Positions 18,543 through 26,580 of a stretch of DNA of 64,000 bases are shown one piece after another. Numbering within the stretch: the first letter of the stretch is position 1; each line of letters starts with the position of its first letter. The translations under genes and the position numbers were made by a program. Source of the DNA: Calorimonas adulescens (GTDB lineage: Bacteria > Bacillota > Thermoanaerobacteria > Thermoanaerobacterales > UBA4877); assembly GCF_008274215.1 (NCBI RefSeq), contig NZ_VTPS01000013.1:21493-85492 (forward strand), given 5' to 3'. The notes below the pieces were generated by a model, which was given only the letters and a program-made list of their open reading frames with translations, was not told the origin of the DNA and made no database searches.

Positions 18543-19793
18543 ATGAGTGTAATCAATTTTATTCTAAGCCTCGGGGCAAGCGTTATGCTCCCAATAATAA
18601 TCTTTATATTAGGGCTTGTATTTGGTCAAAAACCAGGAAAGGCATTTAGATCTGCCCTGACTATAGGTATTGGTTTCATCGGCATCAACCTTGTTATAGG
18701 ACTTTTAACAGGTAACTTAGGCCCTGCAGCTCAGGAAATGGTCCAGCGTATGGGCATAAAGCTTGATGTCATTGACGTTGGTTGGCCCGCTGCTTCTGCA
18801 ATAGCCTTTGCTTCTCGTATAGGTGCCCTTATAATTCCTATAGGTCTACTTGTAAACATTATTATGCTTGTCACTAAAACCACCAAAACTGTGGACGTAG
18901 ACTTTTGGAACTACTGGCATTTCGCTTTCACAGGCGCCTTAATTGTAGCTGCCACCGGCAACATGACCCTGGGTATAATCGGAGCCATTATAAATGTTAT
19001 CATTGTCTTAAAAATAGCAGACTGGACAGCTCCACTTATCCAGGACTTCTATCAGCTTCCGGGTATTTCACTGCCTCATGGTTTTTCAGCGGCCTATGTA
19101 CCCATCGCCATCCCATTAAATAAATTGATAGATCATATACCAGGCCTAAACAAGCTGGATGCCAGCACAGAAAATATAGAAAAGCGCTTTGGTATATTCG
19201 GCGAACCCATGGTCATAGGGCTCATTCTTGGTATCATAATAGGTTTTGCCGCAGGCTACAGCATTCAGCAGGTGTTGCAGCTTGGTATGTCTATGGCAGG
19301 AGTTATGTTCCTGATGCCAAGAATGGTAAAAATCCTGATGGAGGGCCTCATACCTCTTTCAGAGTCTGCAAGGGAATTCATGCAGAAAAGATTTGCTGGC
19401 AGAGAATTCTACATTGGATTGGACTCTGCAGTATCTATAGGTCACCCTGCAGCCATATCCACTGCCCTAATCCTTGTACCTGTTACAATACTCCTGGCCT
19501 TAATAATACCGGGCAACAGGGTATTGCCTTTTGGCGACTTAGCTACTATACCATTCATGGTAGCAATGATCGCACCGGTAACCAAGGGAAATGTTGTAAG
19601 ATCAGTTTTAATCGGCAGTGTGGTCATTGGTGTAGGCCTTTTAATAGCAACCAATGTCGCCCCTCTTCACACAACTGCAGCTATAGATGCGGCCTTTAAG
19701 TTCCCAGCAGGTGCGACCACGATTTCCAGCATTTGTGACGGTGCCAATCCGCTTACGTGGATAATCCTTCAGGTTATGAAGATATTTGGTTAA
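18543..19793 (+). CDS. gatC: PTS galactitol-type EIIC permease
   Basis: 416 residues with about ten membrane segments and the EIIC-Gat signatures LGLVFGQKPGKAFRSALTIG, LPGISLPHGFSAAYVPIAIP and REFYIGLDSAVSIGHPAAIS. It starts 12 bp after EIIB. No catabolic enzyme follows: the transcript ends at a strong terminator, so the imported polyol must be processed by enzymes encoded elsewhere, perhaps by the dehydrogenase and aldolases in this window. Confidence 0.94.
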   Translation: MSVINFILSLGASVMLPIIIFILGLVFGQKPGKAFRSALTIGIGFIGINLVIGLLTGNLGPAAQEMVQRMGIKLDVIDVGWPAASAIAFASRIGALIIPIGLLVNIIMLVTKTTKTVDVDFWNYWHFAFTGALIVAATGNMTLGIIGAIINVIIVLKIADWTAPLIQDFYQLPGISLPHGFSAAYVPIAIPLNKLIDHIPGLNKLDASTENIEKRFGIFGEPMVIGLILGIIIGFAAGYSIQQVLQLGMSMAGVMFLMPRMVKILMEGLIPLSESAREFMQKRFAGREFYIGLDSAVSIGHPAAISTALILVPVTILLALIIPGNRVLPFGDLATIPFMVAMIAPVTKGNVVRSVLIGSVVIGVGLLIATNVAPLHTTAAIDAAFKFPAGATTISSICDGANPLTWIILQVMKIFG

Positions 19794-19795
19794 AT

Positions 19796-19835
19796 AAATG
19801 AATAAAGGGCGGTACAAACCGCCCTTTATTCATTT
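19796..19835 (+). terminator. strong terminator after gatC
   Basis: A perfect inverted repeat with 17-bp arms (AAATGAATAAAGGGCGG and its complement) and a 6-base loop. The A/T-rich arm ends give U-tracts on both strands, so it may work in both directions. Confidence 0.85.
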
Positions 19836-19847
19836 ATGAAATACATT

Positions 19848-20025
19848 TTAATTGACCTCCCGACTTTGATTATTTGAACAAATTTCACCTTTATATCTCA
19901 TTAGCTTCATACCATTTAGTGCCACTATTATCACACTCATCTCATAGAAGAACATCCCCAGAATCATTAATACCTCTCCCATGATTACTTCAACAAGCAG
20001 AGCCATGACATTCGTGTCAAGTATT
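19848..20025 (-). pseudogene. C-terminal remnant of a P1B-type metal-transporting ATPase
   Basis: The minus-strand frame ending at 19848 reads GEVLMILGMFFYEMSVIIVA then LNGMKLMRYKGE, matching the last membrane helix and tail of heavy-metal P-type ATPases (typically HE.S...V.LN.LRLLR). A stop lies about 58 codons upstream and there is no start, so only the 3' tip survives. It adjoins the AT-rich oleate-hydratase segment. Confidence 0.6.
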
Positions 20026-20107
20026 TGTCAAAATTGATATTGTCTTTTATTAAGCCTCTATCGTATCTATTAAAGATTTTAAAAACTTTACCTAAAAATA
20101 TCCATAA

Positions 20108-21688
20108 TTATCTAAATAATGTTATAAACGACTTAAATAAAGTTCTAACATCGTATTGGTATTGCTTTATAGGTTCAACTTGTTTATCTATCCCAAAAAG
20201 TTTATATACTGCAATTCTTGCAGATCTGACTGAATATTCTTCTGTAAATACTACATCTTCAGGTATCTCGCAGAACTGACCAATAAATGCTAAGTTTGTC
20301 GAACCTTCCGGTACAACTTGAGGCCTATCCCCTATCGACCTCGGCATAAATTGTGCTGTAATAAATGGCATCATACAGGGAATACAATTTGCAGATTTTA
20401 TTATATCATCCATATCCTTCTCAAACTTGAGATGATGTAAAAGTTCAATTAATATCTCTTCTCCTGTACATTCAGACATCTTCTTTTTGACATAGTCACC
20501 TATATTATCACAATGTAACCCATAACCCCAAAATACTTTAATATTATCAGGTTGGTTTCTAAAATGTGGTTGATGTGCTAAAACAATTGACATCAACCAG
20601 CTTGAATCTTTAAATGTTACAAGTGCTCCTGTACCTGCCTTATTGCGCGAGAATTTTTCCATTAAATCAAAGAATTTTGAATCATGGCATGTTACCGTAA
20701 ATGACTCCCATTTCGATCCATCTATATGATCGTCAAATGAAGAGGGATTCCCTAAACCAGGTCTCTTTTTGGATATTTTATCCCATAGATTCCAAGATGC
20801 GCCCTTGCTGTTTAAAGTGGGGGCTTTTGTCATTGAACCTAGACTATACCCTTCTGTCATTGAACCATTTGTAACAATTACAATGTCACTTTCATTTAAC
20901 TCAATTATTTTTTCAACGCCTTCCTCCTTGTAGTGTATCTTAGTTACGGTAATTTCCTTAGAATCTTTAAAATCTAGATCTGTTATAGTACATTTCATCT
21001 TGAAATCAACATTGTAATTATCTAAATATCTTTTTATGGGAAGTATTATTGAATCGTATTGATTATAAGGGGTTCTTGTTACACCCTCCAGAGTATGAAT
21101 TCTCGGAAATTCATGCATAAATCTTATCATATATCTTCTCAACTCTGCTAAGCTATGCCAAGGTTGAAATGCAAAAGTTGTAGCCCACATATACCAGAAG
21201 TTTGTTTCGAAAAAATGAGGTCCAAACCAATCATTAATTTTTAACTTATCTAACTTTTCTTCTGATGTTGCAATAAGTTTTGCCAAAGCAATTCTGTCAT
21301 CATTGTCAAATCCCATTGACATTACATCGACGACTTCACCGTTCTTATTTACAAGTCTTGCATTAGAGTGTGTGGGGTGTGCAGTATCAAATTCAATTAT
21401 TTCTTCTCTTACCGATTTATCCGGATTGTCTATTGATGGTATCGACATTAATAGTTCCCAAGTGTTCTCGTAGGTCTCGTCATTTAACATTCTTCCGCCT
21501 CTGATAACATATCCTTTCTCAGGATCGCCAGCACCATCATTACTTCCACCTAACACATTCGCCTCTTCAAAAATATGAATGTTTTTTCCTGGAAAATTGC
21601 AATCTCTAACCAGATAACATGCCCCTGCAAGTGATGCTATTCCACCACCCACAAAATAAACCTGTCTGCTTCTATATTCTTCTCTCAT
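20108..21688 (-). CDS. ohyA: oleate hydratase (myosin-cross-reactive antigen family)
   Basis: 526 residues from the ATG at 21688, chosen for AAGGAGG 9 bases upstream; a longer frame to 21826 has no such site. The FAD-binding motif is VYFVGGGIASLAGACYLVRD, followed by NDGAGDPEKGYVIRGGRMLN and NFWYMWATTFAFQPWHS, all characteristic. The enzyme hydrates the cis-9 double bond of unsaturated fatty acids to hydroxy acids, a detoxification or membrane-adaptation role. It is slightly shorter than many relatives. Base composition is lower in G+C than the flanking operons, suggesting acquisition. The TetR-type gene upstream probably regulates it. Confidence 0.93.
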   Translation of the reverse strand: MREEYRSRQVYFVGGGIASLAGACYLVRDCNFPGKNIHIFEEANVLGGSNDGAGDPEKGYVIRGGRMLNDETYENTWELLMSIPSIDNPDKSVREEIIEFDTAHPTHSNARLVNKNGEVVDVMSMGFDNDDRIALAKLIATSEEKLDKLKINDWFGPHFFETNFWYMWATTFAFQPWHSLAELRRYMIRFMHEFPRIHTLEGVTRTPYNQYDSIILPIKRYLDNYNVDFKMKCTITDLDFKDSKEITVTKIHYKEEGVEKIIELNESDIVIVTNGSMTEGYSLGSMTKAPTLNSKGASWNLWDKISKKRPGLGNPSSFDDHIDGSKWESFTVTCHDSKFFDLMEKFSRNKAGTGALVTFKDSSWLMSIVLAHQPHFRNQPDNIKVFWGYGLHCDNIGDYVKKKMSECTGEEILIELLHHLKFEKDMDDIIKSANCIPCMMPFITAQFMPRSIGDRPQVVPEGSTNLAFIGQFCEIPEDVVFTEEYSVRSARIAVYKLFGIDKQVEPIKQYQYDVRTLFKSFITLFR

Positions 21689-21867
21689 TTTAATCAGCCT
21701 CCTTAAATATTTACATATTGTTTTTATAAAATAAGTATAGTCCCGTAACGTCATTATTAAAATAAACAAAAACCAGAGGCTGTAAAAATTTCTATCGTTT
21801 ATTTTAATTTGTATATATTCTTCCAAATTTATTAAAGCATTAAAGACAAATTAAAATAATTATTAAA

Positions 21868-22443
21868 TTACTGGCTATCATCTTCATTTTCATATTTTTG
21901 TAATGCTTTAATAAAATTGCCTTCAATAAGTTCACTTAAATCTTCAATAATAATTTTAGGGTCTTCCTTCATACCATTTTTCATCCATTGGATGATTAAT
22001 CCAATAAACGCAAGCGTATAAAAATTAGCAATAAATTTCTTATGTTCTTCCTTTACCTTCATATTATTTGAAAGTTCATATACAACACCTAAAACAAGAT
22101 CATATGTAACAGAATAAAGATAATTATCCAAATGCTCCCTTCCTAATGAATTTAAAGTATTCATGCAAAAAGATTTATTATCCTCAATATATTTAAAAAC
22201 ATGATAAAATCCTTCTGTCCAGTGCTTATAGCTTTTATATTGGGCAATTTTTTCAACGGCTTCTTTTTCGTAAATCCAACCAAGTAAATCGTAAATATCA
22301 TGAAAGTGATAATAAAAGGTTTGTCTGTTAAGCCCACATTCATCCACAATGTTCTGAATTGAAATTTTATTTAACGGCTTACTTCTCATTAATTCTTTTA
22401 GTGCATCTCCAAGAACTTTTTTTGTTATTTGCGAGCTTGACAC
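21868..22443 (-). CDS. TetR-family transcriptional regulator
   Basis: About 191 residues. The N-terminal TetR helix-turn-helix is clear (KISIQNIVDECGLNRQTFYY then HFHDIYDLLGWIYE). The C-terminal domain resembles the DhaS-like subgroup. A GTG at 22443 sits 6 bases after GAAAGGG; another GTG nine bases upstream is possible. It lies 180 bp upstream of the oleate hydratase in the same direction, so it probably senses fatty acids. A palindrome just upstream is a likely autoregulatory operator. Confidence 0.88.
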   Translation of the reverse strand: MSSSQITKKVLGDALKELMRSKPLNKISIQNIVDECGLNRQTFYYHFHDIYDLLGWIYEKEAVEKIAQYKSYKHWTEGFYHVFKYIEDNKSFCMNTLNSLGREHLDNYLYSVTYDLVLGVVYELSNNMKVKEEHKKFIANFYTLAFIGLIIQWMKNGMKEDPKIIIEDLSELIEGNFIKALQKYENEDDSQ

Positions 22444-22459
22444 ACAACTCACCCTTTCT

Positions 22460-22479
22460 TTAATCTATAAGTAGATTAA
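22460..22479. promoter_or_regulatory. palindromic operator upstream of the TetR-type gene
   Basis: TTAATCTA, four bases, TAGATTAA: a perfect 8-bp-arm inverted repeat located 17 bp before the regulator's start, as expected for a dimeric TetR repressor acting on its own promoter. Confidence 0.6.
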
Positions 22480-22899
22480 CCCACTCATTACATGTATTAT
22501 TTTCACGAGACAGGCATATATCCAACTGCACTACTACCCTTCCAAAATAACAATAGTCGCTTTCAAGCAAAAGGTCACTGAGTTAACCTTCAAAAACAGT
22601 GCTGGCTTTTATATTTTTTCCTCCTACTGCTTTTTTTGCCTGGCTCTTCTATTGAACTAAACCGCCCAATTAATAACTCCGTCAAACTTTCAGTGTCCAG
22701 GCTTCTATCACTAATTTTCAGTTTACCTCTCTATGCCTCCAGCGTGTTCCTTAAAGCGGTTGGTTAAATATACCCAGTTGCTTTAAATCTTTACTGCAAA
22801 GATTATGGAAATTTACAAACGGAAGACTAAAGTGACCAGGCCTATACCACTATATTTTCATTTTCTCCATTACGGAAATCAACAAATATAAAGCAATCA
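22480..22899. other. gene-free AT-rich spacer beside an IS200-like element
   Basis: No credible gene. On the minus strand a 45-codon frame (about 22608-22742; KLKISDRSLDTESLTELLIG and a basic tail) lacks any usual start codon and matches nothing I recognise. The segment may be debris from the insertion history of the neighbouring element. Confidence 0.35.
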
Positions 22900-23610
22900 G
22901 CACCACCCGTCTAACGAGTGGTTTGTTCTGGGACTATAAGCCTCTGTTACCGGCCAGTGCCTAAAGGTGCTGGCTTTCACTTTGTTCAAGCCACTATACC
23001 TTTGCCTCTTTTGCCACCCCTAAAAGGACGAACGTATTACCGGCTACCCATTAAATGGGTCCTCATATTCTTTTACACCTAATTTATCCAACATGATGTC
23101 ATATTTCTCCTGCTCTTGTATATACTTTCTGAGAGTTGCCTCATTAAGCCCTACCGTGCTTACCTAATATCCTTCTGCCCAAAAATGTCTGTTCCCAAAT
23201 TTGTACTTCAAGTTTGCATGTTTGTCAAATATCATCAATGCACTCTTCCCTTTTAAGTATCCCATAAAGCTAGACACACTAATTTTGGGTGGTACGCTCA
23301 CCAGCAGGTGTACATGATCCGGCATTAAATGTCCTTCTATAATTTTCACTCCTTTATATTGACATAATTCTTTTAATATATCCCTTATACTTTCTTTGTA
23401 TTGATTATATATTATTTTTCGTCTATACTCAGGAGTGAACACAATGTGGTATTTGCACATCCATTTTGTGCCTGCCATTTCATCTCGTTTATTAGCCATT
23501 AAATCACCTTTCCTTTTGTTATATATAGTAGCTTGAACAACTCTATTATAACGGAAAGGTGATTTTTTGTATAACTTCTGTCGCACACCCGCATAGCGGG
23601 TGGTTTTTTG
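22900..23610 (-). mobile_element. IS200/IS605-family element, inactivated
   Basis: A tnpA-type gene is flanked by subterminal hairpins instead of terminal inverted repeats. On one side is ACCACCCGT-CTAA-CGAGTGG (near 22902-22922); on the other CCCGC-ATA-GCGGG (about 23588-23600). Both are followed by GGTTT on the same strand, as expected for left and right ends of these elements. No tnpB is present. Exact ends are not determined. The non-coding part between 22925 and 23040 contains a further imperfect hairpin (GGCCAGTGCC...GGTGCTGGC). Confidence 0.7.
23044..23499 (-). pseudogene. tnpA: IS200-like transposase TnpA with an internal stop
   Basis: From the ATG at 23499 (GGAAAGGTG upstream) the protein reads KYHIVFTPEYRRK, with the HUH metal motif in MPDHVHLLVSVPP, then HFWAEGY followed by TAG at 23164-23166. 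The same frame continues past the stop with VSTVGLNEATLRKYIQEQEK to a TAG at 23044. The nucleophilic tyrosine of Y1 transposases lies in the helix matching KYIQEQ, so the premature stop removes the catalytic residue. About 151 codons in all, a normal length for the family. Confidence 0.85.
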
Positions 23611-23649
23611 TTTCGCTTGCTATGCGAGCTCAACAGGCTAAAGCCCATA

Positions 23650-23690
23650 ATAAAAAAGGTACAGCGATCGCTGTACCTTATTTTTATTTA
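23650..23690. terminator. terminator of the 23.7-31.2 kb operon
   Basis: A perfect 24-base palindrome (arms AAGGTACAGCGA / TCGCTGTACCTT, 23656-23679) with TTTTTTATTA following on the minus strand and TTATTTTTATTT on the plus strand. It lies 20 bp after the last aldolase gene. Confidence 0.8.
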
Positions 23691-23698
23691 ACCATCAT

Positions 23699-24289
23699 TT
23701 ATAGGCTTATTGGCTGGAATTTTGCCCCTAATAACGTTAAATTAAAGAACTCCTTGGCATTTTCCTCTACGTATATAAGCTTAATAATAGCATCTTCTGC
23801 GTTCTCCCCCACAGTAACTACACCGTGACTCTTTAACAAGCAACAATCGTATCCTTGTAAAGCTTTTACTACATTATCTGCCAGTTCCTCTGTTCCCGGT
23901 TTTGCATAATCTGCTACAGGAATTGTTATTGCTCCATAGTGCACAGCCTCTCTACTGACCGGTGGGATCTCCATGCCGGCAATTGCAAATGTTGTGGCAT
24001 AGAGGGAATGAGAATGGCAAATAGCATATACATCGTCCCTCTTCTGATAGATTTTAACATGCATCAAATATTCAACTGAAGGCTTGTATGGTGATGAAAG
24101 AATTTTCCCATTTTGATCTAATACCGAAATCATTTCTGGTAAAAGATTCCTTCTTGCAATTCCAGAAGGAGTAATGTAAATGTATCCGCTATATTTATCA
24201 CGCACACTAAAATTGCCAGATTTATACTTGATCAACCCCTGCCTTTCTGCCTCTTGTGCCATTTCCACTACTTCTGCTCTGATATCCAT
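23699..24289 (-). CDS. class II aldolase (L-fuculose-phosphate aldolase-like), copy 1
   Basis: 196 residues. The zinc-binding His-x-His is in CHSHSLYATTFA, the N-terminal phosphate loop region is SGNFSVRD, and a later zinc-ligand region is LLKSHGVVTVGENAEDA. Such enzymes cleave ketose-1-phosphates or related compounds to dihydroxyacetone phosphate plus an aldehyde. It is the last gene of the Gat-PTS operon, which carries a second aldolase of the same family at its start (30489-31169), so two cleavage specificities or a heteromer are possible. Confidence 0.88.
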   Translation of the reverse strand: MDIRAEVVEMAQEAERQGLIKYKSGNFSVRDKYSGYIYITPSGIARRNLLPEMISVLDQNGKILSSPYKPSVEYLMHVKIYQKRDDVYAICHSHSLYATTFAIAGMEIPPVSREAVHYGAITIPVADYAKPGTEELADNVVKALQGYDCCLLKSHGVVTVGENAEDAIIKLIYVEENAKEFFNLTLLGAKFQPISL

Positions 24290-24349
24290 TTTAAAATTTA
24301 CCCCCTTTATATATTAAAAAATTATTAATAATCTTTAAATATCAAGGGT

Positions 24350-24667
24350 TTATGAACCTATTTGCGAAGTACATAAGATGTTTTTAACACATTGCTCAAA
24401 AATTACATCAAAATTATCTTGATTCATTAATCCAACATATGCCGTTGGTATAACTAATACTTGGGATTTTAACTTGGTGCTAATCGGGCTTGGGCTTATC
24501 ACTATAGAAGAAGCCGAATCCCAGTTGTTTACATCAAAATAATTTATTTCCAAAATGTCTGCGCTAAAAATATTTAATTTTTCTAAACTATTATTTACTA
24601 AGTTTATTATTCTGGTATTATTGACATTGCACGAAGTCTGCAGCACAAGTACCCTAATCTTATCCAA
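24350..24667 (-). CDS. EIIB-like protein lacking the active-site cysteine
   Basis: About 105 residues from a TTG overlapping the SDR stop. It aligns along its length with the Gat EIIB encoded at 27930: RVLVLQTSCNVNNTRIINLV in place of RIITLCGSGIASSTIV, then ASSIVISPSPIST in place of ADLIISITPGL, and a matching C-terminal helix. The phosphorylatable Cys is replaced by Gln, with a Cys three residues later, so normal phosphotransfer is unlikely. A regulatory or structural role in the PTS is inferred. The similarity is by eye and modest. Confidence 0.55.
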   Translation of the reverse strand: MDKIRVLVLQTSCNVNNTRIINLVNNSLEKLNIFSADILEINYFDVNNWDSASSIVISPSPISTKLKSQVLVIPTAYVGLMNQDNFDVIFEQCVKNILCTSQIGS

Positions 24668-25424
24668 TGGTATAACCCCCGTCCACCGGTAACACAACGC
24701 CAGTTATAAAAGATGCTTTATCCGATGCCAAAAAAAGCACTGCTTCAGCTATTTCTTCTGGTAATGCATATCTTTTTAAAGGTATCTTATCCATACGCTC
24801 TTGTTCTTGCTGCAATAGACCTTGAACATCAAACCTACTTCTAACTCTTTCTGTCAGCGTAGGTCCCGGTGCCACCGCATTTACACGTATACCGTATTTT
24901 GCTAAATCCAATGCCAATATTTTGGTCATAGTATGGACACCAGATTTTGTTATCGTATATTGCATTTTATCGCTCTTAATTTGAAGCGCACTGGAAGATC
25001 CAATATTAACTACCGAACCTTTGATAGAATTCTCTCTCATATATTGGGTAAAAATTTTTGTACAATGAAACACGCTCAAAAGATTAGTCTTGATTGACAT
25101 GTCCCACATTTCTTCTGTGATTTCTTCCCATTGAGTTTTATTTGTAAATCCGCCTGCATTATTAACCAAAATTTCAGGAGTGCCTATATCAGTTACAATA
25201 TTGTGGCTGATATTCTCAATATCTTTATAATCACTTATATCGCAAAGATATCCGCAAACCCTCCCCTTTGTTTCGTCTTTTATTTTCTTAACTGCGGCAT
25301 CCAACTTTTCAGCGTTTCTGGCTATTACAACGACGCTGGCATTCTCTTCTGCAAATTTTTTAGCTATTGCAAAACCTATACCACTACTTCCACCTGTCAC
25401 AATCACATTTTTGCCATCAAACAT
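24660..25424 (-). CDS. short-chain dehydrogenase/reductase (SDR)
   Basis: 254 residues from the ATG at 25424 (GGAG upstream). NAD(P) motif VTGGSSGIGFAIAKKF, NNAG at about residue 85, the catalytic Tyr-x-x-x-Lys in MQYTITKSG, and the C-terminal ASFITGVVLPVDGGYTIG. Classical SDR fold. In this operon it probably oxidises or reduces a hydroxyl of the imported sugar acid or polyol. The specific substrate cannot be read from sequence. Confidence 0.92.
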   Translation of the reverse strand: MFDGKNVIVTGGSSGIGFAIAKKFAEENASVVVIARNAEKLDAAVKKIKDETKGRVCGYLCDISDYKDIENISHNIVTDIGTPEILVNNAGGFTNKTQWEEITEEMWDMSIKTNLLSVFHCTKIFTQYMRENSIKGSVVNIGSSSALQIKSDKMQYTITKSGVHTMTKILALDLAKYGIRVNAVAPGPTLTERVRSRFDVQGLLQQEQERMDKIPLKRYALPEEIAEAVLFLASDKASFITGVVLPVDGGYTIG

Positions 25425-25472
25425 ATTCAACTCCAATCACCGCCGTATAAAAATATTTTTAATAAAATAAAT

Positions 25473-26504
25473 TTACTTTTCCTCCAGCAGTTCATTCAAT
25501 TGATTCATAATACTTACTGGTATCGGGATACCATCTTTTAGACGAATCTCTTTTGTCATGTGTTCTATCTCTCCTGGTAATAGGACAGCCCCTGTTTCTT
25601 CAGCAGTTGGGCAAGATTTTATCTTCACTGTAAGTTCCTTTATTGACTCATAAAATTTATCTATATCGAAAATCACAGATGGATTAAGGCTCATGAGCAA
25701 GAAACCTACATTTTGAGGTCTATCTATTTGATTATGCAATGACAAAACTTTATCCAAAAAGCCTGATCCTGATAACAAACCAGCTAAAATATCTACTATG
25801 AGCGATAAGCCATATCCTTTATGGCCCCCCAGTGGCAACAGGACCCCATTTAATGCCTCCTTCGGATCATCAGTGGGTCTTCCTTCTCTGTCTAAAGCCC
25901 ACCCAACTGGAATTTTTTCTCCCTTTTCTAATGCTAAATAGATCTTAGATTTTGCAACCGCACTTGTGGCCATGTCCAGAATAATTGGTTTACTGTCCTT
26001 TACAGGGACAGCTACTGATATTGGGTTTGTTCCTATGAGTGGTTTTTTACCTCCCCATGGGGGCATACTCGGTGGTGCATTACATATTGCTATTCCAATC
26101 ATCCCTTTTTCTGCTGCTAAGGCACTATAATAAAAGGCTGGTCCAAATGTATTGCTGTTTCTACAAAAAGACGCAAACAATCCCTTGCTTTTTGATTCCT
26201 CTATGGCTTTCTCCATCGCCTTTCTTGCAACCACAGCACCCAATGCATTATCTCCATTGAATACAGAAAAAGAAATACCTTCCTTTTCAATTTTCACATT
26301 TGGGATGGGGTTAGCCCCACCATTTCTCAGTCTCTTTAAGTAGGTAGGCAATATTGCAACACCATGAGTATCTACTCCTCTTAAGTTTGCTTCCACGATT
26401 GTGTCAGCAATTATTTCCGCATCGTCTTTTGGTACAGACTCTTTCATAAGTAATGTCACACATATTTTACGCAGTTCACTTTCTTTGATCAAAACAGTCT
26501 CCAT
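25473..26504 (-). CDS. Ldh/YiaK-family NAD(P)-dependent 2-oxoacid reductase
   Basis: 343 residues of the malate/L-lactate dehydrogenase family (not the Rossmann type): NLRGVDTHGVAILPTYLKRL, RNSNTFGPAFYYSALAAEKG, and PLGGHKGYGLSLIVDILAG are diagnostic. Members include malate/ureidoglycolate dehydrogenases and 2,3-diketo-L-gulonate reductase (YiaK). Its presence with Eda hints that the operon handles a sugar acid. It follows the EIIC gene after a stem-loop. Confidence 0.9.
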   Translation of the reverse strand: METVLIKESELRKICVTLLMKESVPKDDAEIIADTIVEANLRGVDTHGVAILPTYLKRLRNGGANPIPNVKIEKEGISFSVFNGDNALGAVVARKAMEKAIEESKSKGLFASFCRNSNTFGPAFYYSALAAEKGMIGIAICNAPPSMPPWGGKKPLIGTNPISVAVPVKDSKPIILDMATSAVAKSKIYLALEKGEKIPVGWALDREGRPTDDPKEALNGVLLPLGGHKGYGLSLIVDILAGLLSGSGFLDKVLSLHNQIDRPQNVGFLLMSLNPSVIFDIDKFYESIKELTVKIKSCPTAEETGAVLLPGEIEHMTKEIRLKDGIPIPVSIMNQLNELLEEK

Positions 26505-26531
26505 ATTTTATTTCACCACCATAACCATATT

Positions 26532-26565
26532 TAAGCTGATCACACTCAAGAGTGTGACCAGCTTA
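26532..26565 (-). promoter_or_regulatory. intercistronic stem-loop between EIIC and the Ldh-type gene
   Basis: TAAGCTG, a 2-base internal loop, CACACT, loop CAAG, AGTGTG, 2 bases, CAGCTTA. A stable hairpin without a U-tract in the 75-bp gap inside the operon. It could protect the upstream PTS message from 3' decay and so set unequal expression of the two halves. Confidence 0.6.
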
Positions 26566-26580
26566 TTAGATCCCATACTC

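Noticed and set aside
22608..22742. 45-codon minus-strand frame with a basic tail
   Set aside because: No start codon, no recognisable family; kept only as part of the spacer description.
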